A stretch of 26,843 bases of DNA from an uncultured Bacilli bacterium (GTDB lineage: Bacteria > Bacillota_I > Bacilli_A > RFN20 > CAG-288), in assembly GCA_934700375.1 (NCBI GenBank), contig CAKUXT010000004.1, positions 1-26,843 of the forward strand, in the 5' to 3' direction. Made by a program: the position numbers and the translations under genes. Under the pieces are notes generated by a model that saw nothing but the letters and a program-made list of their open reading frames with translations, had not been told where the DNA came from and made no database searches. The first letter of the stretch is position 1; every line of letters starts with the position of its first letter. Of this stretch, positions 5,594-15,059 are shown one piece after another.

Positions 5594-7774
5594 ATGAAAA
5601 AGATTCGTAACTTATTCGTCTGTTTAGGTCTGTTAGGCTGCTCATTGGCAACCGTCGCTTGCTCTAATAAGACAAGTGAAGTCGAGGCTGAGCCGTATAA
5701 GGTCACATTCTATGACGGAGAAACTGTCTTGAAGACTGAAATGGTCAAAGACGGAGATTCTGCCACAAAATGGGAACCGAAGAAAGAAGGCTATACGTTT
5801 GTTGACTGGTATGGAACCCCGAATTTCAAATTCAAGTACAATTTCGAGGCAGTCCATAAAGACACTTCTGTTTATGCTTTATTCCAGTCGAATGATTTTG
5901 TCGAAGATACTCGTCCTTGGGCGATTGTCGGAAACGGAACAGGAAAAGTACTTTCCACTTCTAGTTTCGGAAAGAACATTACCGAAGAACACCTTCTTAA
6001 GAAATCAGATAAGAAGGATGTCAACGAGTATTCCATCACACTCGATCTTGCTGTCGGCGATGAATTCCAGTTCGCTATCGATACGGATTGGTCCAATCAG
6101 AGAGGCGCCGGATATTTATCCAACACTGCACTCGATGGAACAGAATACTTTGAAGTCAAAGCAAATCATCTCACTACCAATACAAAGAAGTGCAATATCG
6201 GTGTTCTCATCTCCGGAAACTACACATTGACTTTGACCACTCATCCTAATGATGACTATTATGATACTCAGGACGCCTATTATACTGAAGCTGAAAAAGA
6301 AAGATTCAACTACAGCAATTCCGATACAATCACCTGGGTCAGAAATGGTGACATCACCGAAGTCGATGACACTGTCTATGATATGTATGTCAAGGGCAAT
6401 CTTATCACAGGTTGGGGACATAAGATGGAACCCGAATACAAGATGGACTATGATGCAACAACAAGAACATATACCTATACCCATCAGTTCTATGATTATG
6501 ATGAATTTATGTTCTATTCCGTATTAGAAGGCGGCCTTAGTGTCGATGGCGGATTTGGTCCTCTTACCATCAAATATGGTCAGGTCAATGTCGAGAAGTC
6601 CACAGATAAAATATCTGGCGACAAGGCCAAGGATTCCAACTTCTCCACAATGGCAAACGGAACCTATACCTTCACCTATAGTTTGGATACCAGAGAGTGC
6701 ATCGTCACTTATGATCCGACCTTCACCTTGGAGTACACTCCTAATACCGACTGGTTCATCGTCGGTGGCGGATCTTCTGAACTTCTTTCTATCTCCAACT
6801 GGGGAAGAAAAAATCTTGATGATCGTTTCAGACTGAAACCGGTCGAAGGCGAAACTCTGAAATATTCCATCACTTTGGATTTACAGGCCAATGATGAATT
6901 CCAGATCGTCAAAGATGCTATGTGGGGTTTGGCTCATTCCTTCTCCTTCGTTCAGAATCCTGTTGTCGATGACAAGGTTTACTTCGCCGATTCCGGAAAC
7001 ATCCAGTGCAAGACTGCCGGTAACTACACTCTTACACTCAACGTTTCTGATTCCAGCAAACGTTTTGACACCATCACATGGGTGAGAAACGGAGACGTTG
7101 TCTCTCAGTCCGTCAAGAAGATTGACCTTTACTACAAGCTCTCTTCTCATGAGGATTGGGCACCTGTCATGATCGATACACTCCTTTCCAACGGTGAAGC
7201 CAAAGTCACTTTGGATTTGGCTAAGGATGACAAGCTCTGCTTCGTTTATACTGATCATGGTCAGGCAATCACGTCTGTCTATCCTGGAAACCTCATCCGT
7301 TATACTGCTTTAGGTGCGGCTTCCGAAGATAACGCAAACGCCAACTTCTCTACCAATGCAGACTACAACTTCGTCTGCGATGTCGCTGGAAAATATGAAT
7401 TCACCATCGACTATTCCACTGGTGCTCCTATTGTCAACACTAAGCTGATCCCTGCTGCCAAAGCCTTCCAGGTTATCATTAAAGGCACAATGTCCGACTG
7501 GAAACCCTCTGAAAAGATGTCCTCCGAAGGCGATACGCTCTCCTTCAATTACACCTTCGCTGAAAACGATGAATTCGGATTTGCCTGGTATGATGAGACA
7601 ACCACAACTTCCTATGGAAACTGGATCGGTGTCAAATGCTTAGGAACAACAGGCACTGCAAATTCTTTCTTCGCTGGCGAGAACAACTTCAAGTGCTCAA
7701 AGGCAGGAACCTACAACATCAAGATCGTCAAAGACGGTGCTGACAAGGTTACTGTCGACTTCTACAACATCTAA
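5594..7774 (+). CDS. Multi-module surface lipoprotein, probable starch-binding protein
   Basis: 726 residues. A lipoprotein signal ends at C23 (ATVAC, then SNK), so the mature protein should be membrane-anchored outside the cell. Residues about 35-96 form one InlB/Flg_new-type repeat (VTFYDGETV ... GYTFVDWYG). The rest is a chain of about five all-beta modules. Modules starting near 107 and 387 are homologous to each other (RPWAIVGNG / TDWFIVGGG; YSITLDL; DEFQ), and each ends in the identical decapeptide DTITWVRNGD (244-253 and 492-501). Modules near 262, 508 and 624 share a YVKGNLITGW / IIKGTMSDWKP pattern recalling SusE/F-like or CBM-type starch-binding folds. Carbohydrate binding is inferred from operon context and tryptophan-rich strands. 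It is the first gene of the operon and has a strong GGAGG site. Confidence 0.82.
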   Translation: MKKIRNLFVCLGLLGCSLATVACSNKTSEVEAEPYKVTFYDGETVLKTEMVKDGDSATKWEPKKEGYTFVDWYGTPNFKFKYNFEAVHKDTSVYALFQSNDFVEDTRPWAIVGNGTGKVLSTSSFGKNITEEHLLKKSDKKDVNEYSITLDLAVGDEFQFAIDTDWSNQRGAGYLSNTALDGTEYFEVKANHLTTNTKKCNIGVLISGNYTLTLTTHPNDDYYDTQDAYYTEAEKERFNYSNSDTITWVRNGDITEVDDTVYDMYVKGNLITGWGHKMEPEYKMDYDATTRTYTYTHQFYDYDEFMFYSVLEGGLSVDGGFGPLTIKYGQVNVEKSTDKISGDKAKDSNFSTMANGTYTFTYSLDTRECIVTYDPTFTLEYTPNTDWFIVGGGSSELLSISNWGRKNLDDRFRLKPVEGETLKYSITLDLQANDEFQIVKDAMWGLAHSFSFVQNPVVDDKVYFADSGNIQCKTAGNYTLTLNVSDSSKRFDTITWVRNGDVVSQSVKKIDLYYKLSSHEDWAPVMIDTLLSNGEAKVTLDLAKDDKLCFVYTDHGQAITSVYPGNLIRYTALGAASEDNANANFSTNADYNFVCDVAGKYEFTIDYSTGAPIVNTKLIPAAKAFQVIIKGTMSDWKPSEKMSSEGDTLSFNYTFAENDEFGFAWYDETTTTSYGNWIGVKCLGTTGTANSFFAGENNFKCSKAGTYNIKIVKDGADKVTVDFYNI

Positions 7775-7789
7775 TTCTAATAATTTAAT

Positions 7790-7819
7790 GTCAAAGAGCC
7801 AGTTCCCTGGCTCTTTGAC
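7790..7819 (+). terminator. Intercistronic stem-loop (partial terminator or mRNA processing/stability element)
   Basis: GTCAAAGAGCCAG - TTCC - CTGGCTCTTTGAC gives a perfect 13-bp stem with a four-base loop, starting 15 bases after the lipoprotein stop. The downstream tract (TTCATTT) is a weak T-run, so some read-through into the GH13 gene is expected. This would let the surface protein be made in excess over the rest of the operon. Confidence 0.75.
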
Positions 7820-7843
7820 TTCATTTAAGGGAGGAGAAACGAG

Positions 7844-9541
7844 ATGAATCAATTTGCTGTCTTCCATTCTATCGAATCCGCATATTCTTTTGCTTTGACA
7901 AAAAACCGTATTGTCTTGAGAATACGTGTAGATAAGAATGATGATATTTCCCATTGTTATCTGATTTACAATGACAAGCACACTTTCTTTCTAAAAAGAA
8001 ACGAAAAAGAACTTGTCAGAAAATATGAAGACGATCTTTATGCTTACTATGAAACAGAGCTTTTATTGAAGAGGAGCAGCATCGCCTATATCTTCCGCTT
8101 CGTATCAGAAGGAAAAGACTATTATTATTCTTCCGATGGCTTGAAAGAAGATTATCAAATGGCTACATCTTACTATAACTTCTTCCAAATGGCATTTATC
8201 AATGAAACCGATATTCAGAAAGAAGTTTCCTGGTCAAAAGAAGCTATTATTTATGAAATCTTCGTAGACCGCTTCTACCGCAGCAAAAGTGATGGAAAAG
8301 GGGATTATATCAACCTGAGATGGCTAGATATCCCGAATCCGAAATCCTTTGCCGGCGGAACGCTTAATGGCATTGATGAAAAGCTTCGCTATCTCAAGCG
8401 GATGGGCGTCAATACCATTTATCTGACACCGATTTTCAAATCAGATTCCAATCACAAGTACGATACAAGAGACTACTATCAGGTTGATGAACAGTTCGGT
8501 TCCCTTGTCGCATTTGAAAAATTGGTCAACGATATTCACAAGCTGAATATGAGAATTATTCTTGATGGTGTATTCAACCACATCTCTTCAAATAGCGATA
8601 TTTTCCAGGATGTTCTGAAAAACGGAAAGAAATCAAAATATTATGATTGGTTCATCATCTATGATGAGGACTTAAGCAAACAGAATTACGAAAAGTTTGC
8701 TTCCTTAAGTTATATGCCCCGCCTGAACTCTTCCAACAAAGAGGTTCAGGATTACATCTGCAATATCGGTAAATACTATGTTGAAAAGTATCATATCGAT
8801 GGCTGGAGATTAGACGTCTCTGATGAAGTGAGCCACCAATTGTGGAAACGTTTCAGAAGAGAAATCAAAGCGATTAATGACGATGTACTACTCATCGGTG
8901 AAAATTGGCAAGATGCCTCTCCCTATTTGAAAGGCGATGAATTCGATGGCATTATGAACTATTCGTTCACACGATATGTCAACGATTTCCTCGCCTTTGA
9001 CAAATATGATGCCCAACAGCTTGCATTCAATCTCGAAAAACTCAGATTGAAATACAAGCGTCAGGTTGTGAATATGAACTGGAATCTTCTGGATTCTCAT
9101 GACACGTATCGACTCTTCACTCAAGTGGACAAGAACAAAGACAGAGCGATCATCGGCTGTGCGATTCAGATGTTCTATCAGGGAATCCCCTGCCTCTATT
9201 ATGGAGATGAACTTCCTTTGGAAGGCGGATATGATCCTGATTGCAGAAGATGCATGGACTTCTCACTGGCTACAAAGAAAAACTGGTTCTATTCTCTCTA
9301 TGTAGAACTGGTCAGACTGAGAAGCAATGAGAAAGCAATGAAATATGGTGAACTCACCATTCGTGTTGAAGATGGAATGTTGGTTATGCTTCGCACTTAT
9401 CGAAAGAAAACCATCAGACTGACAATCAATATGACCGGTGAAAAGAAGGCTGTCAATCCAATCAACCTTCTTTGTTATAATGAATACGATGATCATATGC
9501 TTAATGATGAAGGATTCGTTGTTGATTGCTATTGCGAATAG
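7844..9541 (+). CDS. GH13 alpha-amylase-family enzyme (neopullulanase/cyclomaltodextrinase type), cytoplasmic
   Basis: 565 residues with no signal peptide, starting after GGGAGGAG. Residues 1 to about 125 form a beta domain ending in KDYYYSSDG, as in CBM34-carrying GH13 enzymes. The TIM barrel follows with the four conserved regions: DGVFNH (241-246), GWRLDVSDE with nucleophile D324, IGENW with acid/base E353, and LDSHD with D420 as transition-state stabiliser. All three catalytic acids are present. Such enzymes hydrolyse imported maltodextrins or cyclodextrins at alpha-1,4 bonds; exact specificity cannot be read here. It sits between the surface binding protein and the ABC importer genes, and its stop codon overlaps the ribosome site of the next gene. 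Confidence 0.93.
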   Translation: MNQFAVFHSIESAYSFALTKNRIVLRIRVDKNDDISHCYLIYNDKHTFFLKRNEKELVRKYEDDLYAYYETELLLKRSSIAYIFRFVSEGKDYYYSSDGLKEDYQMATSYYNFFQMAFINETDIQKEVSWSKEAIIYEIFVDRFYRSKSDGKGDYINLRWLDIPNPKSFAGGTLNGIDEKLRYLKRMGVNTIYLTPIFKSDSNHKYDTRDYYQVDEQFGSLVAFEKLVNDIHKLNMRIILDGVFNHISSNSDIFQDVLKNGKKSKYYDWFIIYDEDLSKQNYEKFASLSYMPRLNSSNKEVQDYICNIGKYYVEKYHIDGWRLDVSDEVSHQLWKRFRREIKAINDDVLLIGENWQDASPYLKGDEFDGIMNYSFTRYVNDFLAFDKYDAQQLAFNLEKLRLKYKRQVVNMNWNLLDSHDTYRLFTQVDKNKDRAIIGCAIQMFYQGIPCLYYGDELPLEGGYDPDCRRCMDFSLATKKNWFYSLYVELVRLRSNEKAMKYGELTIRVEDGMLVMLRTYRKKTIRLTINMTGEKKAVNPINLLCYNEYDDHMLNDEGFVVDCYCE

Positions 9542-9553
9542 GAGATAAACACT

Positions 9554-10981
9554 ATGAAAAAATGGATGATGATTTTATCGCTCTCTATCCTTCTTCCTGT
9601 CTGCTCCTGTGGGGGCAATTCCGAAAAAACAAGTGAGAACACTGTCTTTTCCTGCTTTGACGGAAAACTTGAAAACGGTGCCGTTTTACGAATCTTGGAA
9701 AACGATACCGCAGTCAAGCAAGGCTACTTGAAAGAATTGATCGACGGCTTCAATGAAAAGTACAAAGAGTACAATATTACAGCTGTCGATGCCAATATGG
9801 ATGAATATTCCGACTTGGAAAATGATGGACCTTATGGATATGGACCGGATGTCTTATATCAGGCAAATGATTCCTTGATGAAGTACGTTTACGGAAAACA
9901 CATCAAGCCTCTTCCTGTCGATCGTTTGGAATGCTATTCCAAAGTCGATTCCAATGCCTGGGCAGCTTATAAGACAGCCATCGGCGAAAATGAATATACC
10001 TTTGGTGTTCCGATCAACATCCAGACATCTTTGATGTATTACCGTGAAGATCTCCTTCCGGAGAATGCTGATAAGAACAATGATGGAACTCCTGATATGC
10101 TTGAGAACTGGAGCAGCCTTTATCAGTATTCCAAAGAGATCCACGAAAAAGACAGTACCCATTACGGATATATGAAATCCCTTGATGATTTCTATTTCGC
10201 TTCCGGTTATCTTTTCTCCTATGGCGGATATATCTTTGGAAACAATGGAAAGGATGCCAAAGATATCGGACTCAATAAGGAAGAATCTTATAAAGGTGTT
10301 AAAGTCTTACGCCAGTTGGCTTCCATCATGAATGAATCCTGCATCGATAACTCCATCACCTTGAATCAGTATTCCAAGCTGGCAAAAGGAGAGTACTTTA
10401 CAACCATGACAACTCCTGATGTCAAATCCTTGTTCTTGGATGAGATGTCAATCGAATATCAGAAGACTGGTCTTACAAAAGATGAGGCTGATAAAAAGGC
10501 TCTAAAGAATCTGAAACAGACTTCTGTTCCAAAGCTTCCCAAGAGCGGTAATCTTAATGACGCCGCAGGCGAGATGATCGACATGAAAACCATGGGTGGC
10601 ATTAATGGATATGCTATGTCTTCCTATACCAAGTATCCCAATGCTGCTTTAGCCTTTATCGATTATGCTTCCTCTTATGAAATGGTAAAGAGAAGACACG
10701 AGATATTAAGCATTGCAACATGCCGTGAAGATTTAGCCAATGAAGGCGATTCTTTGTCGAAGAATCTGTTCATGCAGCTGAAGGAAGGAAAGATCGAAAT
10801 CATGCCTTCTATCCGTGAAACTTCACAGATCTGGACTCCGACCGGCACTTTGTGCAAGGATGTCGCCAATGATCCTTATCGCGCAGTAAAAGAACAGAAA
10901 TATACAACCGATGATGCGATCAAGTCGAAATTAGATGAGGTTTGCAAACAGATTTATGAAGCTATACACGCTCTTCAGTAA
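9554..10981 (+). CDS. Maltodextrin ABC transporter substrate-binding lipoprotein
   Basis: 475 residues. The signal peptide has a lipobox at C19 (VCSCGGNS), anchoring the protein outside the membrane. The fold is that of a family-1 solute-binding protein: VLRILENDT near the start, GPDVLYQANDSL, YTFGVPINIQTSLMYYREDLLP, LENWSSLYQYSKEI, MGGINGYAMSSYTKYPNAALAFIDY, and a C-terminal tail of helices. It binds maltodextrin by context with the MalF/G-like permeases and GH13 enzyme. It is about 60-70 residues longer than typical MalE. GGAG lies next to the previous stop codon, so expression is probably coupled. Confidence 0.9.
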   Translation: MKKWMMILSLSILLPVCSCGGNSEKTSENTVFSCFDGKLENGAVLRILENDTAVKQGYLKELIDGFNEKYKEYNITAVDANMDEYSDLENDGPYGYGPDVLYQANDSLMKYVYGKHIKPLPVDRLECYSKVDSNAWAAYKTAIGENEYTFGVPINIQTSLMYYREDLLPENADKNNDGTPDMLENWSSLYQYSKEIHEKDSTHYGYMKSLDDFYFASGYLFSYGGYIFGNNGKDAKDIGLNKEESYKGVKVLRQLASIMNESCIDNSITLNQYSKLAKGEYFTTMTTPDVKSLFLDEMSIEYQKTGLTKDEADKKALKNLKQTSVPKLPKSGNLNDAAGEMIDMKTMGGINGYAMSSYTKYPNAALAFIDYASSYEMVKRRHEILSIATCREDLANEGDSLSKNLFMQLKEGKIEIMPSIRETSQIWTPTGTLCKDVANDPYRAVKEQKYTTDDAIKSKLDEVCKQIYEAIHALQ

Positions 10982-12335
10982 GATTCAAGGGGCGTTCTAT
11001 CGCCAAATTGAAAGAATCGATGATGCCTTTCTGAACATCAGACTGCGCTTCTCCTCCTATTCGAAAAAGACAAAAGCCTCTTTCCTTCTTATGGGATTAG
11101 GCCAGATACTGTACAAGCAGTACATCAAGGGCATTCTCTATATGTTGTCTGAGATTGCCTTCATCCTCTTCTTCGCTTTAAAAGGCGGAAAGATGATTGC
11201 TGGATTCATCACTCTAGGAACACAGGAAGCTGATCCTTGGCTTGGTGTTCAGGGTGATAATTCCGTCATTATGATGATTCTTGGAATATTCAGTTTCGTC
11301 ATTCTCTTTTTCTGGATATTCCTCTATGTTTCCAATATCAAAGACTGCATTCATATCAATCAGCAGGTTGATGAGAACAAAGAACTGCCTACATTCATTC
11401 AGGCGACAAAAGAGTTCTTCGATAAGAAGTTCTATAAGATCATCCTCTTCCTTCCTATCATGTTCGTTCTTGTCTTCAACGTCATTCCGATCGTCTTTAT
11501 GATCTGCATCGCCTTTACCAACTATGGCGGAGAAATTATCCCGCCGAAATTGGTTGATTGGACAGGCTTTGCATCTTTTGGAAAAGTCTTTGCTTTGAAT
11601 GGCATCCTTCCTACTTTAGGAAAGATTCTGTCCTGGAATATCCTTTGGGCATTCTCTTCAACATTCCTGAACTATTTCCTCGGCTTAGGCTTAGCCCTTC
11701 TTCTCAATAAGAAGATTGTTAAAGGAAAGGCAATCTGGAGAGCGTTCCCGATATTGGCCTATGCTGTTCCTGGCTTCATCACCTTATGTGGCTTCAAGTT
11801 CATGTTCTCTAACGGCGGTCCGATCAATCAGCTCATCACCAGCCATGGCGGAACTGTCATTCAGTTCTTAGGTCTTGACTCCAAATGGTTGGCAAGACTG
11901 ATCGGTCTGTTGGTCAATGCATGGCTTTCTATTCCGACAACGATGCTATTAGCAACAGGCATTCTTTCCAATATGAATGCATCCTGCTATGAGGCTGCCA
12001 GAATCGATGGTGCAAGCCCTGCAAAACAGTTCAGAGATCTGACACTTCCCTTTGTCATTTTTGCTACAACACCGACGCTGATTTCTCAGTTTGTCTCGAA
12101 CTTCAATAATTTCGGTGTCTTCTACTTCCTTAGAGGCGGATTGTATATGGAAGGATATTTCAACGCTTCCGATACTGATCTTCTCATCAACTGGCTATAC
12201 AACTTATCCATCGCCAATAACTACTATTCAATCGGCGCTGCAATCTCCCTTATCATCTTCATCATCACAGGAGCCATCTCCCTTCTGGTCTATGTGAGAA
12301 GCAACGCATATAAAAAGGAGGACATCTATCGATGA
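10956..12335 (+). CDS. MalF-type ABC permease
   Basis: About 459 residues from the ATG at 10956; an ATG at 10935 in the same frame is an alternative. Both overlap the end of the binding-protein gene and lack a strong ribosome site, so translation is probably coupled. An N-terminal part with membrane segments (QILYKQYIKGILYMLSEIAF; VIMMILGIFSFVILFFWIF) precedes the core permease, which starts near FLPIMFVLVFNVIPIVFM. The EAA loop that docks on the ATPase is clear (YEAARIDGASPAKQFRDLTL). It forms the maltodextrin channel with the next gene product. Confidence 0.9.
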   Translation: MKLYTLFSKIQGAFYRQIERIDDAFLNIRLRFSSYSKKTKASFLLMGLGQILYKQYIKGILYMLSEIAFILFFALKGGKMIAGFITLGTQEADPWLGVQGDNSVIMMILGIFSFVILFFWIFLYVSNIKDCIHINQQVDENKELPTFIQATKEFFDKKFYKIILFLPIMFVLVFNVIPIVFMICIAFTNYGGEIIPPKLVDWTGFASFGKVFALNGILPTLGKILSWNILWAFSSTFLNYFLGLGLALLLNKKIVKGKAIWRAFPILAYAVPGFITLCGFKFMFSNGGPINQLITSHGGTVIQFLGLDSKWLARLIGLLVNAWLSIPTTMLLATGILSNMNASCYEAARIDGASPAKQFRDLTLPFVIFATTPTLISQFVSNFNNFGVFYFLRGGLYMEGYFNASDTDLLINWLYNLSIANNYYSIGAAISLIIFIITGAISLLVYVRSNAYKKEDIYR

Positions 12336-13174
12336 AAAGAAATTCGAAAAAAGTCAGAAAGATAGCGGATGTCGTCATCACCTATCTGATTCTCTTTGTC
12401 GTTTCATTTGTCTTCCTCTTCCCATGCCTTTGGTTGATTCTGGCTTCGTTCTCCAAGAGCGGCTCCATTTATTCCTTCAATGGTTTCTTCCCCAGTGAGT
12501 TCTCGTTGGATACATTCAAAAAACTGTTTACCGATACAACGATGTATGACTTCCCGAAGTGGTTTGTCAATTCTCTTATCGTCGGTCTCTTCTCTTCTTT
12601 GTTTGGAACAATCTTAGTCATTCTCACCGCCTATGTCATTTCCTTCTTCCAGTTCAAAGCGAGAAAACCGTTGATGAAGATCACGTTGGTGTTAGGCATG
12701 TTCCCTTCGTTCATGGGTATGGCTGCTGTTTACATCCTTATGACACAGTTCAAGATGGTAAACTCTCTTTGGGGATTGATCTTGATTTATTCCGCCGGTG
12801 CTCCGATGGGATATCTCGTTCAGAAGGGATTCTTCGATACTGTTCCTCAGTCCATCTATGAAGCGGCAAGAATCGATGGCGCAACCAATGCCCACATCTT
12901 CAGAACGTTGATTCTTCCTATTTCCAAGCCAATCATTGTCTATACGGCATTGACCTCCTTCACTTGGCCTTGGAGTGACTTCATCCTTCCTAAACTGTTG
13001 TTGAAGGAGAAAACAAATTATACTGTCGCTGTCGGTCTGATGTCGTTAGGTGAGACGGAATTTGCAAGATTTGCTGCTGGTTCTGTCTTTATTGCTGTTC
13101 CGATTGTCATCTTCTACTTCTTATTGCAGAAGAATCTGGTCTCCGGTTTGACAAGCGGTGCTTCGAAAGAGTAG
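12332..13174 (+). CDS. MalG-type ABC permease
   Basis: 280 residues, the normal length for MalG-like permeases, with about six membrane segments. The EAA loop is present (YEAARIDGATNAHIFRTLIL). The ATG overlaps the stop of the MalF-type gene (ATGA), and AGGAGG precedes it. It forms the heterodimeric translocation pore with the MalF-type protein. Confidence 0.93.
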   Translation: MKRNSKKVRKIADVVITYLILFVVSFVFLFPCLWLILASFSKSGSIYSFNGFFPSEFSLDTFKKLFTDTTMYDFPKWFVNSLIVGLFSSLFGTILVILTAYVISFFQFKARKPLMKITLVLGMFPSFMGMAAVYILMTQFKMVNSLWGLILIYSAGAPMGYLVQKGFFDTVPQSIYEAARIDGATNAHIFRTLILPISKPIIVYTALTSFTWPWSDFILPKLLLKEKTNYTVAVGLMSLGETEFARFAAGSVFIAVPIVIFYFLLQKNLVSGLTSGASKE

Positions 13175-13182
13175 GTAACATT

Positions 13183-14880
13183 ATGGCAAGTGTAAAATTA
13201 GAAAATGTATATAAGATCTATCCGAATGGCGCAAAAGCAGTAAAGGACTTCTCTTTGAACATTCAGAATGAAGAGTTTGTCGTTTTTGTCGGCCCTTCTG
13301 GATGTGGTAAATCCACTACATTAAGAATGATTGCAGGACTTGAGGAAATCTCTTCGGGAAAAATCTACATTGATGATGTTTTGGTCAATGATCTGGAACC
13401 GAAGGACCGCGATATCTCGATGGTCTTCCAGAACTATGCTCTTTATCCGAACATGAGTGTCTTTGACAATATGGCATATGGTCTGCGCTGTCATCATGTG
13501 AAGGAAGAAGAAATCAAAGAGAAAATCAATTCTGCTGCTGAAATATTAGGTATCACTGATTATCTTACTAGAAAGCCGAAAGAACTTTCCGGCGGACAGA
13601 GACAGCGTGTCGCATTAGGACGTGCCATTGTCAGAAATCCGAAGGTCTTTTTGCTCGATGAGCCTCTCAGCAACTTGGATGCAAAGCTTCGTGTTCAGAT
13701 GAGAAGTGAAATCACAAAACTTCATGAAAAGCTGAAAACGACATTCATCTATGTTACGCACGATCAGACAGAAGCGATGACGATGGGAAGCAAAATCGTC
13801 GTTATGAAAGATGGTGTCATTCAGCAGGTTGATACGCCTTTGAACTTATACAATCATCCTGTCAATACCTTTGTTGCGACATTCCTCGGTTCTCCGCAGA
13901 TGAACCTGTTGGAAGGAAAACTTCTCAAAGAAGAAAACGACTATTATTTTGTAAGCGAAGAGCTGAAGATCCTCATCCCTGATTCTATGTTATTGCAGAT
14001 GAGCGAATATCATGATGATATGGATGTCTATCTCGGTGTCAGACCTTCTGAAATCTCGCTTTCTGAAAATGGATACAGAACAAAGGTTGAACTGATCGAA
14101 CAGCTTGGAAACGAGACAATCATCTATGTCAGATTGCCTGGAAAAGAAGAGCTCTCCATTGTCTCCAGCACCGAAAAAGATCTCCGCATTGCTAACGGCG
14201 ATGAAATTTCTTTGAACTTTGACAATAACCATATTCATCTTTTCGATAAAGAGAGCGGATTATCATTGGTTCAGGCTGATGTCATGAATCAGATTGATGG
14301 AAATCTCCATCAGGAAGAGGATGGCCTCTATCTGAACAATCTTGTTCTCAGTGAAGAGAGAACAGAGCATTTTTCAAAAGATGATCTGACATCTTTGACA
14401 ATCAAAGTTTCATCCAATGATATTTCCTTGGATGAAAAGGAAGATTGCTTCAAAGAGGAAATCAAGATCAATAAGATTGTCAAATACATGACATATGATG
14501 TTGTCTTTTCTTTGATGAAGGATGGTAAATCCCTCATCATCAAAACAACGAGAACGGATTTGAAGGAAGGAGAAAATGTAATCGCATATATTCCTTTCGA
14601 TAAAGCAGACTTCTTTGAAAATGGCAAAAAGGTCTATTCAAGACTGCTGAAGAAGGATACTGAATGCATTCAGGTGAAGTTTAAGAAGACACGTTCTTCT
14701 TCTATTCTTCTTTTGCCCAAGGGACTCAAACTTAAAGAAAAGCAGTTCATGATTGAAAATCTTGAAGAGTTCAATGATGAAATGATCCTTAAGTTGGTCG
14801 GAAACAAAACCAAAGAAGAAATATTTGTACGTTTAGAAAAAGCTGACCTCTTTGTAGGACAATTCGTGTTTGTCAAATAA
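13183..14880 (+). CDS. MsmK/MalK-type ABC transporter ATPase with long C-terminal extension
   Basis: 565 residues. The ATPase core is complete: Walker A GPSGCGKS (37-44), Q-loop Q83, signature LSGGQ (135-139), Walker B VFLLDEP (155-161) and switch H193. A regulatory OB/TOBE region follows and ends near HLFDKESG (351-359), where MsmK/UgpC-type proteins normally stop (about 370). A further 205 residues follow. Its segment INKIVKYMTYDVVFSLMKDG ... IAYIPFDKADFFENGKK looks like a second TOBE-like OB fold, and a last beta-rich piece follows. The extension may add a sugar, enzyme IIA or protein contact. It is the last gene of the operon, ahead of a strong terminator. The ribosome site is weak. Confidence 0.93.
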   Translation: MASVKLENVYKIYPNGAKAVKDFSLNIQNEEFVVFVGPSGCGKSTTLRMIAGLEEISSGKIYIDDVLVNDLEPKDRDISMVFQNYALYPNMSVFDNMAYGLRCHHVKEEEIKEKINSAAEILGITDYLTRKPKELSGGQRQRVALGRAIVRNPKVFLLDEPLSNLDAKLRVQMRSEITKLHEKLKTTFIYVTHDQTEAMTMGSKIVVMKDGVIQQVDTPLNLYNHPVNTFVATFLGSPQMNLLEGKLLKEENDYYFVSEELKILIPDSMLLQMSEYHDDMDVYLGVRPSEISLSENGYRTKVELIEQLGNETIIYVRLPGKEELSIVSSTEKDLRIANGDEISLNFDNNHIHLFDKESGLSLVQADVMNQIDGNLHQEEDGLYLNNLVLSEERTEHFSKDDLTSLTIKVSSNDISLDEKEDCFKEEIKINKIVKYMTYDVVFSLMKDGKSLIIKTTRTDLKEGENVIAYIPFDKADFFENGKKVYSRLLKKDTECIQVKFKKTRSSSILLLPKGLKLKEKQFMIENLEEFNDEMILKLVGNKTKEEIFVRLEKADLFVGQFVFVK

Positions 14881-14896
14881 AATGTTTTAGAACATT
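14881..14896. repeat. Short palindrome after the ATPase gene
   Basis: AATGTT-TTAG-AACATT directly after the stop codon; a six-base stem with a four-base loop. Function unknown; it may assist termination or mRNA 3' processing. Confidence 0.35.
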
Positions 14897-14937
14897 CTGA
14901 ATAACTATTTATAAGGTGTCAGTTGTTTAGTAAGTAG

Positions 14938-14978
14938 AAAAAGGTCTTGCCTTGAAATATAAAGGACAAGACTTTTTT
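14938..14978 (+). terminator. Intrinsic terminator of the starch operon
   Basis: An A-rich left arm (AAAAAGGTCTTGCCTT) pairs with AAGGACAAGACTTTTTT across a GAAATATA loop, with one mismatch pair, and ends in six T. It lies about 60 bases after the last gene. Confidence 0.85.
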
Positions 14979-15059
14979 CTTTTCATGAAAGAATACATGT
15001 GCTCTTTAAACAAAATATCTGCGTATGATGACTTGTCAAAAACGAGGTAAAACCTTGTG

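Noticed and set aside
5799..7258. Long frames on both strands within the lipoprotein gene
   Set aside because: They overlap a clear, signal-bearing gene, have no ribosome sites and encode no recognisable domains.
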